DNA of 64,000 bases from Diprion similis (lineage: Eukaryota > Arthropoda > Insecta > Hymenoptera > Diprionidae): positions 26,995,025 to 27,059,024 of the forward strand of contig NC_060108.1 of assembly GCF_021155765.1 (NCBI RefSeq), given 5' to 3'. Made by a program: the position numbers and the translations under genes. This document shows positions 10,347-24,325 of the stretch, one piece after another; the first letter of the stretch is position 1; the number at the start of each line of letters is the position of its first letter. The notes beneath the pieces are model-generated. The model saw only the letters and a program-made list of their open reading frames with translations, was not told where the DNA came from and did no database searches.

Positions 10347-11221
10347 GCTTTTTCTCGGTGACAGCAAATTTCGTGAAAACGGTGCGTCAGAACACCTGTG
10401 ATTATATTGGTAAGGATACCCGTACTTCTAGAGTAGTCCACCTGAACAAAGTATTTGCTTGTGTACCATTTCATCCAAGCCACGTTGTTGAATCAAGCTA
10501 GAGTTTATCATTTCGCGAAATGATGATGACGAAATCGTTTTGAGGTATCATTACACGTGTCACACCTGAAATATAATTCGTCGAAGGACACGCTAACTCT
10601 CCAGTGCAACTCTCATATGGATTTCCGAACGTGTATATGGAGTCTACAATTTCCAAAACTCGAGATAAGGTGCATTGATTACAACATTACGTTTCCGGAA
10701 CGAATGAAATACGTCAACGTTGTACGGTGAACAATAAATATTATCATGATTTCGGCGCTGCTTGAAAATCTCAAGACCTCATTTTCAAATACATAACCCT
10801 GAAGGACCCGAAAAAGTCTGCAAACTGCGCGAATTCATAAAATTTTCAATATTCATTGACGGACAGCTCATTTCTATAGCAGCCAAAGACGTGGTCGAAG
10901 ACGAAATAATCCGGAAGCATTTTTTTAGGTTCAGCGAATTGGAAACTAACAGCTGTCGATGTTTCATTATGTTTCACGCTAGAGGTACGTGTATAAAGTT
11001 CGAATATTTTATTTCCTAACGCACACTTGAACAAACTGATAAATTTCTCTAAATTTGACAATTCGTTTCAAAATAAGTCAACCACCCTAGAGGTGTCATT
11101 TTTTTTGACTTATCGAGTCTTGGAATTGTGCAATAACCTTGACACGTGTAAAGCTGAGCTACGAGAATGGAATATAGCGGTTCGTACCAACGGAACCAAT
11201 AATGAAACTTATTCACAAGAC
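10347..11221. repeat. Duplicated block, copy 2
   Basis: Second copy of 4717-5592 in the same orientation. The part from about 10487 on is nearly identical to copy 1; the first 140 bases are more diverged. It lies upstream of gene B, as copy 1 lies upstream of gene A, so both belong to one tandemly duplicated unit. Confidence 0.9.
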
Positions 11222-11224
11222 TAG
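10762..11224 (+). other. Unidentified open frames in the duplicated block, copy 2
   Basis: The two open stretches of copy 1 recur here at 10762-11019 and 11027-11224, each uninterrupted. Visible changes include Glu-Glu to Gly (EEPEK/GPEK region), Pro to Ser and Glu to Lys. Both copies staying open suggests, but does not prove, a coding role. No family recognised. Confidence 0.25.
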
Positions 11225-14200
11225 AATTGTCTAACATTACTTCTAGGAACAAATGTTCAAATTATAATTCGGTCAGTATGTAAATAAGTTTCTGACCTTG
11301 TCTAGTGATAAATACGGGAATGTAAATTGGCTTTCGACACCAAAAATATTTCGAAGATCCTCGCTCAATAAGACATGCATCACCTCTTTAAGACTATTCT
11401 TTCAGGATTTTTTTTTTTCAGACGTTCACGATACGTTAATTTTGTGAATTTGGAGCCAAGAATAAGTAAAAATTGACCAACGCCATGCCATTAATAGTTT
11501 AACGGGGATAATTTTTGATGTTTCAGAACAACAGGATGAAAACGTCAGACACTGTGCGTATTATTCTGATCCTGGATATGTTATTGCGTTGTTAAAAATT
11601 CTGTACTTTTGGGTGATTGAGGCGCAACCGCTATCGAGCGAAAAGCTACCACCGTAAATTTTTATTCACTACCATTTCTCTTCAGCTTTCTCATTCCTTC
11701 TATTCTAGTTGATGACTTTTAGAAAAAATTGGCCCTGCGTACAAAACCTTCCCGAATGAAATTAATTCTGTCCATTCCGCACCTCTTATTAGTTACGACT
11801 ATTCGAATATTTAGTGAGTCAATCCTGACGCCTTCTGCTACTAATATTCCCTCGCACCGGTATAAAGATAAGAGTCTGAAGGCCTTTGCGTCACGTGCAG
11901 CAAGCGAGCTCTCCGAGCTCTGAGAGCTTGCTCTGCTTCCAATTCTATTCATTCCAGAAAGACGTTGATGCACGTGCAAGATACAATGTTGCATTATTCT
12001 TCATTCGCACCTTGAAACTGAAAAGCTCGACATATTCACTTTTCTCGCTTTCATCACGGCTCCGTTCCGACCGGATCTGCAGCTGCTGCTGCGGAGCTTC
12101 GTGAAGAAGGAACGCAGCGTCGGTTTAATCAGGCTAGCATTTCACTCTACGTGACACATCGGCATACTGTTTCACTAGACACGAGCAACATGTCAAAGCT
12201 TGAGTCAAAAAAAGAATAACAAGATCAAAAACCTTGACTCGTTGACTCGAATGCCGATGACTCAAGCATCTCGTATCATCTCTGACCTCGAAAGGGTGAA
12301 AAGCAAAGGTGGATTGACATCCTTCAACTCGGATCAAATTTCCCTTCCAGCTCTCGGCTCGTTATCAAACCCAGGACGCCACGCTGTTTGCCATCCTTCC
12401 CAGAGGATCATGAATCAGGTTATAGTCAGAGTGAAGGGTTAGGGTCGATAGGCCCACCTTTCCCGCTTGCTGGATCAGACTCTGGCCGCAGTGTATCAGC
12501 GGGGGTTCGTGATTAAGCCTGGGTTGTTCGACGGGTCGTTAGTCCGTCGTTTGCGTCCCACACCTACTTGGCAACATGCGAAACGTATTGCGGAACGAAA
12601 ATTTTCATGATATTGACGAAGCCGCTAGACAGTAGATCTGAAAGTAAAGCGGAATAAGTTGAGCTGGAAATTGCTCGAAACCCGCGAGAAGCGAGGAGTC
12701 GATGCAGGAAAATTAAGGGCTCGCGCACGTCCTGGAAAAGTGACAGCTTGCTTGTGTCTATCTACATTGCCTGGGATGTGCACGGCTTTCGGTGGATAAG
12801 ATCATAGCCAAAGTTCTATGAATACATCAAGCCCTCGGTCAGTACTTTACGGGTAACCCTCCGAGGACTAAACTTTGCTAATTCGCATTCAAATCTAGAA
12901 ATTTTCATACGATGTGTCAAATTGCAGCCTTCGAAGGACGCTGTGAGAGCGTCCCAAAATTTGAAATCGTCTCGAATGAACGGAAATCTCTGTAACGGGC
13001 CCGGATTCATTTACATTTCTTGAGCTCCGGATATACCCAGTTTCGAAATGGGCGGAAAGTTTTCCAAATTATCTTCCTCGCTTACGCTTCAAATCCTACC
13101 GTTGCGGAATCCACGGTGGCCGTTTACAGAATCTCGTGTAGCCGTGCGGAATGAATTAACTATACCTACATACTGTGGCCGATTGTAGGTGGCTGCATTT
13201 TCTCAAAATTACTTCGAAAAACGTGTGTTGAAATATAAATTCTACGGAACTTGAAATTACAAGCAACACATCTTGCCACTTGCTGTATTCCGATTAAATC
13301 ACTAGAAAGGGGGGTGATTTCACCCTTTGTGACAATATGAACATGAACTTACAGCCCTTCCAGGCGAAACTATTTTGGATAAGCTCAAACACATTCAAGT
13401 ATTTCATTCTAGGACTGCAGCTGAGTTCGACTTACGTCGGGATTGCATAAGCCGGGCGATGAATTGACCGACGTAATTTCGTCAGTCTAAGTGAAAAAGT
13501 TGATCCAAAATCAATTTACCAGGATAAGGGATTACCTTCGACGGCGAATAGCCGGACGTCTGTGCCACACCACGCAGACATCCATCGTTCAAAATTGATG
13601 GCGGAGCTCTCAGATTCACCTGCCACAAGATGGAATTCCGAACAAACAATACAAAGAGAACTGAGAGCTCGGTGACGCGCATAGTTCATTGGGTTAACAA
13701 TGTGAGAATTTTTCTTACAGATTAACTAGATATTTGCCAGCAGCGATACGGACGACTCTTTCCGCAGACGCAGAGAAGGAATAAGAGGAGAAGGAAGGCG
13801 CGAGAAAAGATTTGTTGGACCAACCCTATCCGCCAAGTCCCGAGTTCTGACTCTGCATTTGAAATTCCAATTTTACTGCATCTGAACAATTTCTTCCCGG
13901 TCTAGCAACACTCTGAACCAGCCCGAATTGCCGGATGTGTAACGTACATACAACAGTGTACTCCTGGTACATCGACTCTTCCATTAACCAGTCCGCGTCC
14001 AATCCATCCATGCCAGACACAGAAACATCACGAATTATCGGCCAATTCCAAACAATTTGCAATTTACTATTTCTTTTATTTTTCTTGTTCATGTATACCA
14101 TTTACCCAAACAGAATTACTTCGCTTCATCGTCTTCTCATTTTTTGCTCCTTCTCACGGCTCCAGTATTGACTGTAATATTTTCCATACGAGATGATCAA

Positions 14201-14353
14201 AGTTTTAAATGACGTGAATTTGACCGAACGAAAACTGAAGGAATGCAGAGTCGTTAAATATAAACAACGATATGCTCGCCGTGACGTATAAATAAAACAG
14301 GATATAGATCTATACGCGCTGTATAAAGCCGCGAGATACGATTATGGGTCTAA

Positions 14354-14401
14354 AAAAAGGAGGCCGCGGGGCGAGAGGGGGAGGGTGGGGGGAGGGGGAA
14401 G
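14354..14401 (+). repeat. G-rich run with G-quadruplex pattern
   Basis: Several G3-G6 tracts are separated by one to four bases (AGGGGGAGGGTGGGGGGAGG and neighbours), matching the usual G-quadruplex pattern. Confidence 0.7.
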
Positions 14402-15816
14402 GTTTTATTTATATTTACGTAGGCATGCGCGTAATGTTATGCGAGGTGAGGGATCCTCGTAAAAGAGAATCACTATCCCGTCGAATGTTGAAGGTAAATG
14501 CCTTACAGAGCGCATGAGAAAGAACACATTGAATCTAATGACATAAGAGAGTTTCGTCTCTTCCGCTAAATTTCATCGAGTTATTTTCATGCAAAGGTAA
14601 TCCGGACGGACCACCCGGTAGATTGTCAATCAGAGATATGCGCGATGCCGGCCGCTGTAACCCGGGATCAAGCTTGTGTTTAAATGAAAAAGGCCGAGCA
14701 GCCGGGGTTTTATTATACACACTGAGCCCGTTATGATTGTGAAATTTCTATTTTTCCTGTATGAATCCGGAGTGACGAGTGGATCACGTTTGTAATACGC
14801 ACAGGCGTGTCGCCTACATCATCCCACCACTACACGCGTCAGTCGTAAAAGTTGGTAAATGACCTGAAATGACCTGAAAGCTCTGGTTTATGGCGGGTAC
14901 TTTAAATAGGCAGCCAAGCACTTTTCCTTTCTCTCTTATTCTTCTCGGGTCTCTGTGTTAATCCAATATCGCTCGTCGTTAACGTCCATTTATCGTTCCC
15001 CTGGAATTATACTTTTCTACTTATCGGTAAATACGATCCAGAACTAAATAAAGCTCGGCTGAAAATATAAGAACGACCAAAAATTTTACCATTCCCTGTA
15101 GAGTGTAAAAAAATTCCAGTCTGACGTCCTGCATTATCGAACTGCCAGCTCAGCTCATTTTTTTCACATTTATTATACCGCAGCGTTTCATTGCAGCTCC
15201 TGCAGGGATTATTATCGGGTCTTATACTTTCTCATCCAAATATCACTGGGACGAGTTATTACAGCGGGCAATAAATACCTGCAATATTATGGCTAAGTAG
15301 CATATTTTTTTTTTTTTTTTTTCGCTTCAAGTTACGGCCAAATTATGGGGTAAAAATGAATCTTTAAAATCGATACTTTTCGTTCCTACTAGAAACTTTT
15401 TCATCTTCAAAATAACTTCCAGCCCGCTAGATTCGACTCCCCAGCCGATATCCTTCGCGTTGTTTATTTTATTCTCCCCGTTCGCCCCTTTGATATGAAT
15501 ACTGCTCGTGTTATTTCCGCATCACTTCGCATCTTCCAGCCCGATTGGCGGCGGGACTCTCCAATATCTCAGGAAACAACATTCTTATTGCGATCCGCAC
15601 GTCAGGCGCCCGTCAGACAAATAATTGCGCAGCTCTGCCCTGGACGTTCCTGGCATGGCATCGTCCTTCGAGGAAACTTTGTCCTCGCGATCGATCTTTC
15701 GAATCCCTCTTTCGTCATTATTTTCAGGCCAGAAGACTCTGAGGGGAAGTAGCGTCTTTATCGAAGTTCGGATCACGTCACATTGATAATAAAAGTTTGT
15801 CAGAAATGACGTAAGA

Positions 15817-15842
15817 ATATATATATATATATATATATATAT
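15817..15842. repeat. (AT)n microsatellite
   Basis: About 13 AT units. Confidence 0.9.
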
Positions 15843-16423
15843 CCTTGCACCGTTACCAGACCTTCGGATCAGCACGACTATTACGCGACGTAGGTACGAG
15901 GTGCCGATTGCATAGCTGCATTCTTGCGCGCGTTGAACGGTTCACGGTACATTGGACTAGGCAAATTGCTCGTCGTTATCGCGATCAAGTTACACATAGC
16001 CTGGTGAAAACAAGAGCGAGTTTAGCCGCAGCTTTCACGAGACCGTATGTTTACGTATTTGCCTTACCCAAGAGTAGGTAAGAGACACAATGATCGAGAA
16101 ATTTAAGGTTTTCCGGAATTCCGACGCGCAGAGCACACGCTGGACTTTTCAAACTGTAAAAGTGTTTCAAGAATAATTGTGTGAATAATTTTACCTACCA
16201 ACGACAAGAAAAATATACTGGGATAATTTGAAAGAAGATCAAAATTCCTATAATCAAACCTGCAATTTCCCCTCCCAGCCCTCACTTGTTCAAAGCTCAG
16301 ACCCAATGTCCGTTCTCCTATTGCTATAACCACTATTATATTCGCGAAAATCAATTCTCCCAGATCCGCACCGTTTTCCCAAATAACGGGAGCTTCGTTC
16401 ATACAAACATATAAACCAGAAAT

Positions 16424-16425
<2 letters not shown>

Positions 16426-16464
<39 letters not shown>
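16426..16464. repeat. (AT)n microsatellite
   Basis: About 19 AT units; it falls inside a spurious minus-strand open frame. Confidence 0.9.
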
Positions 16465-16465
<1 letters not shown>

Positions 16466-16682
16466 GTTATACACGTATGTGCATGCACATACACGATGAG
16501 AAACCAACGGAACAGCTTCTCATTTCGCTTTGTCTTGGACGTATTTTCCCCTTGGCTCTACGGCGAACAGCAATTCAGCCGGACCGAAACGACTCCATCG
16601 GTGCGATCACAGCTGTATTTCAGATTTGAACACTCTCCACGATCTTCGAATCCACTATCCGATGTAGCCACAGGCAGGGCGA

Positions 16683-16699
16683 GGGGGGGGGGGGGGGGG
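16683..16699 (+). repeat. G17 homopolymer
   Basis: Seventeen consecutive G on the plus strand. Confidence 0.9.
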
Positions 16700-19600
16700 A
16701 GACCCAGAACTTGGAGACGGAAATATATACGCCCAGCCTGCGGATATCTTGCATCCGCTCAAGGTGAATATAATTTCGACGAGGGTTGGAAAATATTATT
16801 GAACAGCGTTAATCACCTGGAGAAAAACCTGTTGAGGGCGAAAAAAATTAACGATGATACTCAGGTTGAAAAAAAAATCATTTATGATATTACTGTGTGA
16901 TCCTACGGATGGACAAAAGGCGATAATTATAATTATTAAAGAATAATAACTGGGTCGTGAAATAAGTGGGGGCAACCGCGAATGAGAAATTACGGACCCG
17001 GATGCCTAGTCTTATTTGTTCAAATTTCGCCGAGGTTGTCTGACGCGAAATAATTTATTTGGCATGGGACCAAGAGATCAAAGAGATAAGCCAAAAACCT
17101 CGATTACTTGATTCGGGAGACGATTCTCCGGGAAACCAGAAGATCAAAGGGAAACCTTCAATTCCTGTGCTAAGTACGCGTTGTTTCCTTTTTTTTTTTT
17201 TTTTTACTTGCGCACTCATCCTTTATTCTATCTTCACAACTTCTTTTACATCGTACTCCGTCGCCGCGAGAATAGTTAGCGAGAAAGGAGTGCTGGAAGG
17301 GAAAGTAAAGAACTGTGGAAAACTTCTCGAGCGAATACATCTTCTGCAAACGCCGAGAATCAAATTCGGTATCTAAAAATCGGCAATCCCTTAAATCGCT
17401 TATTGTTAGTTAAACAGAAAAAATGTTGTTGCTCAGACTTATTGTTAGACTATCTCGGGAACAGAAATCATGGTAGGTAATAAATTCTCCAGGGTAAATT
17501 AGAGGTCATCTAATTTCCCGCCGACAAAACGGTGGCGAATCGTAAATAACGTATTGATGACCGGATTCGCATTTATGGTGTACTATACGGCCACCAGAGG
17601 TACTAACAATCTTCAGAGCTCAGTTAACGCCGACAAATATCATTCGGTACGACAACCTTAGCGACAACACCTGTACCTGCGGCGTGATCCTGAGCTACAT
17701 GTATTTCTGGCCACTTTAGAATAATATTATATATCTGCACTTTATTCATTATCAGGTACAAAATTCTTCAGTTTCGGCATACGGAATGGATTCTCAATGA
17801 CAGGTGAAAAAATACGAGCTGAAAGAACACCCTCGTAACCGAAATCTAGACGACCGATCTTTGCGAGGTGGAAACAACCAACGCGGAAATAAGCGAAAGT
17901 CGGAACCGCCACTGTTCGTACGGATTCAGTTGATATCGGAACTTTATTTGTTATGCATGGTGTTCCCAGTTCTCATCGTCACATTCAAAATTGATGCACA
18001 GACAAGGTAAGACAAGGTGACGGGAATCTTCGAGAAGATGAGGGGGAGGGAAGGGTGTTGTTATCTTTGGAGAATAGCGAGAACGAACGAAAAGAGGATA
18101 TTGCACCCCGGTCCATCATCCGAGTTTAATGAGTCATAAAGAGCTGGGGAAATGCTTTATGATCTTGTCAAAATTTCAGCGTTCCACCAGCAGGTCGACT
18201 GAAAGAATAAAATAGCAAATCGCATGTCGTCAGTCGTCGTAAATGGGGTGAAGATATCTTCCGACTCCCGGGGCACCTGAACCTCGTAACTTTGATCGGC
18301 ACTCAAGTCGTCTTGATTTTACATCGCTCTGAGTATCACGACAACTCGGGGTTGACTCCTTTTGAAAATCAACTTGAGCCGAATTCTTCGATCAAGTTTC
18401 CGGTGAACGTATTCATTTCTTCTAGCCTTTGCTGATATGACAAGAGCGAAAACGGATCAGCGAATGGATTGTCAGGCCTATAAAATTACCGGCGACAACG
18501 CTCGGGCTGTTCCAAGAGAAGGGGTAGCTGCCTATTCCACCCCTCTCATCCTTCATCGGAGTTTAGTAAGTACGCGGTTCTCTCCGCGCAAAGTATGATG
18601 CATGCACTACAGTCACAGCAATTCCACATATCGCATAATATTCTCCGTTCCACTGGGGACTTCCTACGCTTTTTATCTCTCACCCCGACCTCCGCTCTTC
18701 GAACCCTGTGCGAGCACGAGACATTGGCCATCAGCAATATCGGGTACGTGATGGAAGAAAGCAGATCACTGGAAGAACGTCCGTCATTGTATGCCCGCGC
18801 ACTACAAGCTGCTCCGTATCGCGACTCTCCCGCTACGGAAGCCGACTTCGGAACAGGGAACGACATTCTTTCTCTTATCGGGGCTCCGGTGATTTTGCGA
18901 CGGGATTGGATCGTTTTCATTAATGGTGAACATCGACGGTGAAACACGCTATTGTGATTTTATGCTTCTCTGGAAGCTAGGGTCGAAACTGACATTTTTT
19001 TCCAATCCTATTCGTTTGATACTATATTTCTTTTTCAGATTTAAGTAGAAACTTTTTCCTGGTCAGGAAGAAGCCGTTTACTCAAACGTTCGGCTCTGGA
19101 AAGTTACCGGAACTTCGTTTTGGAGTGTGCATACAATCCGTACTTGTGTACCTACTCAAAATTGTAAATATTGTTAGCTCTACTCTATTTTACATTATCT
19201 TATTCCAAACCACTGAAGGAAAACCTATTTGACCGAGCCGAATAACGGTTGCCAAGTAAGTTTTGACAGTCCGGTAAGAAAAAAGGGAATCTGTTTAATT
19301 AAAGCGATAAACTGACTCTGTAGAATGTGATTTATATGAATTCTATGCCAGGTGGCACAATTAATCATGACTTTCACCGCAGAAGGCGTAATTGTACGAG
19401 TCATAGATCACGTTCGTTCGGACGGATAAATCGTATTGTTTTCAACTTGAAACATATTTGACACAACTGGGTACCATTTGTATTCACATCATGACGATAA
19501 GTGAACACGTTATAGTGACCGCCTGTGTTTTATCGTTTACGAGCCTACATCAATGTGAACGAGTGTTTCTGCCGAGACTGGTGGTGTGACGTGGAGGAAT

Positions 19601-21440
19601 CGAGAGGTCGAAAGAGACGACAGCCGCCACCACCCTCAATTGATTGCTCGCATCATTTATCAAATTCTAATCAGAATGAAACTTTTTCAGTCGCTTTCAC
19701 GCTTTCTCTGCTACCCACATGGTGGGAAAAACGTAAAAGTTTCCTAGTTATCGGGTGTTCTTCGAGTTCTTCTCCACGATTTACTCGTAGTCTTAATTCA
19801 ATCCCACACCTTACACTGTCGATTTTTTTGAGTTTGAAGAAGAACCAGCGTAATATGCAATATTGTTTACAAAGCTATTGAACGCGTACATTTCAATTAA
19901 ATCCATTATTTCACGTGGCATGTCAAAAAAGATCGCGAGAGAAGGAATCGATCTACCGAATTACACGATATTTGATTAACTCCGCCCGCTGCGTGCGACG
20001 AAGAATGTAATATGTAATAAGAAATGGAAGGTTGCTGTATCAATGCAAGGAAAAACATTCGGTAGAGGACAACATCACTCATTCAACATTCTAAGAAATA
20101 CTCGCAGTGACAAATAATTGCGGGGATTTGTTTACGTTTCACATAAAGAGCACCTTCGGATGCGAGAACCAGCGTCCCATTTAATGTTTTTAAACGTCTT
20201 AAAGTTGAAGTCTCAAGTAAATAAAATAAATATTCAATTATTAAACGACGATTGACGATACTGTTGAAAAAACTCGATCTCTGCAGATTTTAAGCTAGCT
20301 TGTGGACGAACATCAGGGCATTTTTCTTGAGAAACCAACAATAAGACTACGTAACTACCAAAACTGAGTGAAATTCAATTGAAAAATTTCCTTTGTAATA
20401 TCTTTGCGATTGGGCCCACGCTCATGTATTTTCTGCGTTTCTCGGGGTCCAAATAGCCTAGAAAAAATCATACAAATCGTTTCTGAGACGAAAGATCTCT
20501 TGCTCAAAAAAGTAAGACTAACCCCTCTAGATTTTTTCAGTCCAGTTCGACGGATTTTGGAAAATTCTGAAATCAACTAATTCATACCCAATACCGACGT
20601 AATTTTGCGAGATGAATCATTTGCCCGCAGTTAAATTACGCCATCAGCAACTTCGTCCTGCTTCTGCATTTTCTCAATTTTTTCGCACCACCAATCAACA
20701 ATCTTAAATTATTAAATTTTCCGAATAAAAATGTAATTGAGATCCATTGGCCTAACCACGTGGGTTACGACGAGTGGGATTCTGCCATGAATTTTTCCGC
20801 CATCAAGTTACGTGGCGTCGTGTCAGTTTGATGCCCGTGAAAATACAATCTCTAAAGTAGACTTAGAACGCTTGGAGCGAGATGCGTTCTTCGTGAACTG
20901 CGTGTACACAGTTGCCGTCCTCAGCACGGAGAGGCGCATTTCGTACGCTGCAGACATAACAGCGCATCAAGAGAGGAAGTATCAGGAATGTAATTCGCGA
21001 GTAATAAGTAGAAAATAAGATAGATCCCCCCTTTCGAGTCACTGATCAATCACCTTACCATAACACCATCAATATGTATACTGACAGTTGATCCAAGTTC
21101 GCTAATGTTTATCATGTGTTCGTTCTCAACCACCCATCAATATTCCCTATGATAATCGCACTCTACATTACCGACTGGTTTTGCCGTAGTGAATCTGGAT
21201 TAGATACCGACAATAGCTTACCATCGGAAATTAGTAGCAAAAACCTTTTCGTATCGAACAGAGGACGTTAGTAGGCGAAAAACGTTAGAAACGCACCTGT
21301 CAGCTGACTTCAGTGTGTAAACTGTAAACTGCAAAGTGTAAACTATCGAACGAAGTGTTTGGAACATACGCGAGGCAGACTCGTTAAATTCAACCACATC
21401 CGAGATATACTGATATAGTAAAAGTTTTAAGAATTACGAA

Positions 21441-22622
21441 ATGGATCCAGCGCTGCTGAGGGAGCGAGAGCTCTTTAAAAAGAGAGCTCTCACCACACCA
21501 ACGTGAGTAAAACAACGCTGAGCGTTTATAACCTATAAATTAGTGAGACAAACTATGAATGAAAAATATTGAAAGACTCCGAAGTGCTACTTCAAGAGAT
21601 AAATATCTCCTAACACTTTCAGCGTAGAAAAAAAGAAGAGAGAACCCGAGAAGGAGCCGATTCGTGATGAGCCGCCAAAGAAAAAGAGCAAGCCAATATC
21701 CTCGTCTGCCGCTCCCAAGCTGGACATGGTCAACTACAAGACCATGTCTGGGAGTTCGCAGTACAGATTTGGAGTCTTGGCTAAAATAGTCAAGCATATG
21801 AAATCGCGGCATCAGGAGGGAGACGACCATCCTCTCACGCTTGAGGAGATTTTAGATGAGACGAATCAGCTCGATGTCGGATCTAAGGTGATCGGAAATT
21901 TTTATAGATCTGCTTAGAAACACTTGCGATTACTTCGATTGATAAATAAGTCGTGCATTAAAATCCAACAATACCAAGAATAATACTATTTACCATGATT
22001 TGTTCGCACAGGTGAAACAATGGCTGCTGACAGAGTCGTTGATTAACAATCCAAAGATCGAAGTTTCTCCAGATGGAAGATTCTCCTTCAAAGCGATGTA
22101 CAAAATAAAGGACAAGAAATCATTGCTCAGGCTCTTGAAGCAGCAGGATCTTAAGGGACTCGGAGGTATCCTGCTTGAAGACATTCAGGAGAGCTTGCCG
22201 CATTGCGACAAAGCTCTAAAGGTAAATAGTGTTACCTCAGGATATGAATGATTGATTATTCTCGTGCCAATACCGTAATTTTTCATATTACTGATGCGCA
22301 GAGTCTCCAGAATGAAATACTTTTCATAACAAGACCGTTGGATAAGAAAAAGATAGTGTTCTACAACGATAAAACGGCCCAATTTATAGTCGACGATGAG
22401 TTTCAAAAATTGTGGAGGGCTGTCGCAGTTGACGCAATGGATGACCAAAAGATCGATGAATACCTTGAGAAGCAGGGTATTAGGTCGATGCAGGATCACG
22501 GACCAAAGAAGCCTGCGCCCATTAAAAGGAAAAAACCAAACGCAAGGAAGAAGCAGTTCAAAAAACCACGGGACAACGAGCATTTGGCAGACGTTTTGGA
22601 AACCTACGACGACAATAAATGA
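21441..22622 (+). CDS. TfIIEbeta: General transcription factor IIE subunit 2 (TFIIE beta)
   Basis: Small subunit of TFIIE, which with TFIIE alpha joins the RNA polymerase II pre-initiation complex, recruits and regulates TFIIH, and helps open the promoter. Exons 21441-21502, 21623-21887, 22012-22221 and 22302-22622 join in phase to give 285 residues, close to the roughly 290 of human and fly proteins. The N terminus is [17 protein letters not shown] basic, Ser-rich linker follows, then the winged-helix core ([64 protein letters not shown]). The second winged helix and the conserved [16 protein letters not shown] and [10 protein letters not shown] blocks come next, and the C-terminal tail is Lys-rich. 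All landmarks are in order and intact. AATAAA sites follow at about 22693. Confidence 0.96.
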
Positions 22623-22689
22623 AGCGGAAATTTTAAATCTCTGAAAATAGATGGCTTGATGAAGGATTGTAAATACATACCGTTTGTAT

Positions 22690-22700
22690 AAGAATAAATA
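22690..22700 (+). terminator. Poly(A) signal of TFIIE beta
   Basis: Overlapping AATAAATAAATAA lies about 70 bases after the stop codon. Confidence 0.6.
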
Positions 22701-22709
22701 AATAATGTG

Positions 22710-24325
22710 ATTTATTATTGTTATCGTCTAAACTACTTTGTAAGTACAAAATAAATATAGATCTACAATATTTTAAACAATAACTCATCTGCTTCATTTA
22801 TATTTCAATTGCCATTTCTTATCGTCTTTCTAAAGGAAAATAATAAAGAGCATTAAGCCTCTCGTCTTGCAATGTTTAATTACATCGGAACCGAAGTATA
22901 TTGTAGCACAAAGTTTGAAAAATCACAAAATGTCAAACCATGTCGTTAATATTTTCTCCATTGGCATGAAATTCCAAAGATTACGATTGGACACGGCAGA
23001 AAGTGAATTTCAAGTTTTGCGAATCGGAAAAAGCATGATTTGTGAATTGCATTGATATATTAGGACTGTTCGAAGTCGATTAATCTGTACGCACGCTTAT
23101 TATCACACAATTTTTCCTGGTATCTAAGTTATTCAAAGGTTGATCCAATTTCATGGGTACAGATTGTTGTCTTAGCAGACTGGACCATCGGAATTCAATT
23201 CTTCGCAAGATGCTGTTTGGGAGTGGTAATTAAAATATTTTAAAAGCATGGCATTTGATTACAATATGAATGATAGTAAAATTAACGATGATAATTATAT
23301 CGATCTTAAAGGCACTAATTGTAAGTCAAGTCTTCGGCACCTCAGTGTATAATAACTTGACTTAAGATTTACACAAATTATACAACCTCCAACCAGATTA
23401 TTTTACAGCATTAATATAAATTATAATAGCTGAAATATAAGGACGATAGCGTTTCAGCTCCGCGGATATACAGGCTATTCCATCGTAAATAACGAATTAA
23501 AATATATCTAAATGTAAAACTAAAGCTGCTGTTGAAAAATGTTTCAGACAATAATTGTATGGTTCCCAGGGGAACACAAGCTTGGGATATCAGTTCAGTC
23601 GTAAGTATCACTGCTTCCGAGATACTGATACGAACTTGATTTTTTTAAATGGTAACCGATTTTTCACAAAAACCCTACATCAAGACAGATCCAAACGCAC
23701 GTGATAAAAGTTCCCAGTCTTTAGGCTTAACGAATTATCGCTACGCAAAATAAAAAATTCCCATTCAGAGATATTCTAAGGCGTGATTCACGATGGGACA
23801 CCCATCATACATGACTTCCCTGATGGAAATTACTTTTCACTGAGGATTACTATACGCTTAACTCCTGAATCAAGTATTACAAATAATTTAAAAGAAACTT
23901 TCTGATTTATTTCAAACGTTCCCAGTTATGAAATTGTGTTATTACAAGAAAAATTCAGGGCAAATTATTTTTCAGAACGCGACACTAGTTCGCTAGTTCT
24001 TATTTAACAGTTGCCTCAAGGTATCATTATATCGAAGAATATACTGACTCGCTACATTTTCTTCGGAACGATAATGTTTCTGAACTAATTAATTTTTAAA
24101 GAATTCCAAAAATCAAAAATTTTCTTAACACTTTCAGATTTTTGTACAAAATTTCAGCGACAAATCCCCACCAGGAATGACTGAATTCCTATTTCGCTGA
24201 TCGTTCCCAAAGTCTCGACGACGACGTCGCGTTCCCCTTGCCGCGTCTGGGTCCAGGCATCCCCGTTCCACGATCCTCACAAGCCCCGTACATCCCGACA
24301 GGACGAATTCTCCAAATCGATATCG
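22710..24325. other. Spacer between convergent TFIIE beta and RERG-like genes
   Basis: AT-rich, no gene seen. The part nearest 24325 is probably the 3' UTR of the minus-strand RERG-like gene; minus-strand AATAAA occurs at 23911-23906. Confidence 0.45.

Larger units (their letters stand above)
11225..21290. other. 10-kb spacer without a recognisable gene
   Basis: Scattered open frames below about 135 codons occur on both strands, none with a family signature or coherent splice sites. The stretch holds a small hairpin at 11898-11931, a G-rich run at 14354-14401, T18 at 15305-15322, and (AT)n runs at 15817-15842 and 16426-16464. It also has G17 at 16683-16699 and overlapping open frames on both strands at 18546-18947. 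Regulatory or non-coding RNA content cannot be excluded. Confidence 0.5.

Noticed and set aside
16103..16507. 134-codon minus-strand frame
   Set aside because: A large part is translation of the (AT)n microsatellite (alternating Tyr and Ile).
18546..18947. Overlapping open frames of 115 (+) and 133 (-) codons
   Set aside because: Both strands are open at once, neither peptide looks like a known family, and no matching splice sites or neighbours were found.
22185..22583. 132-codon minus-strand frame
   Set aside because: It is antisense to TFIIE beta exons 3 and 4, which are clearly coding.
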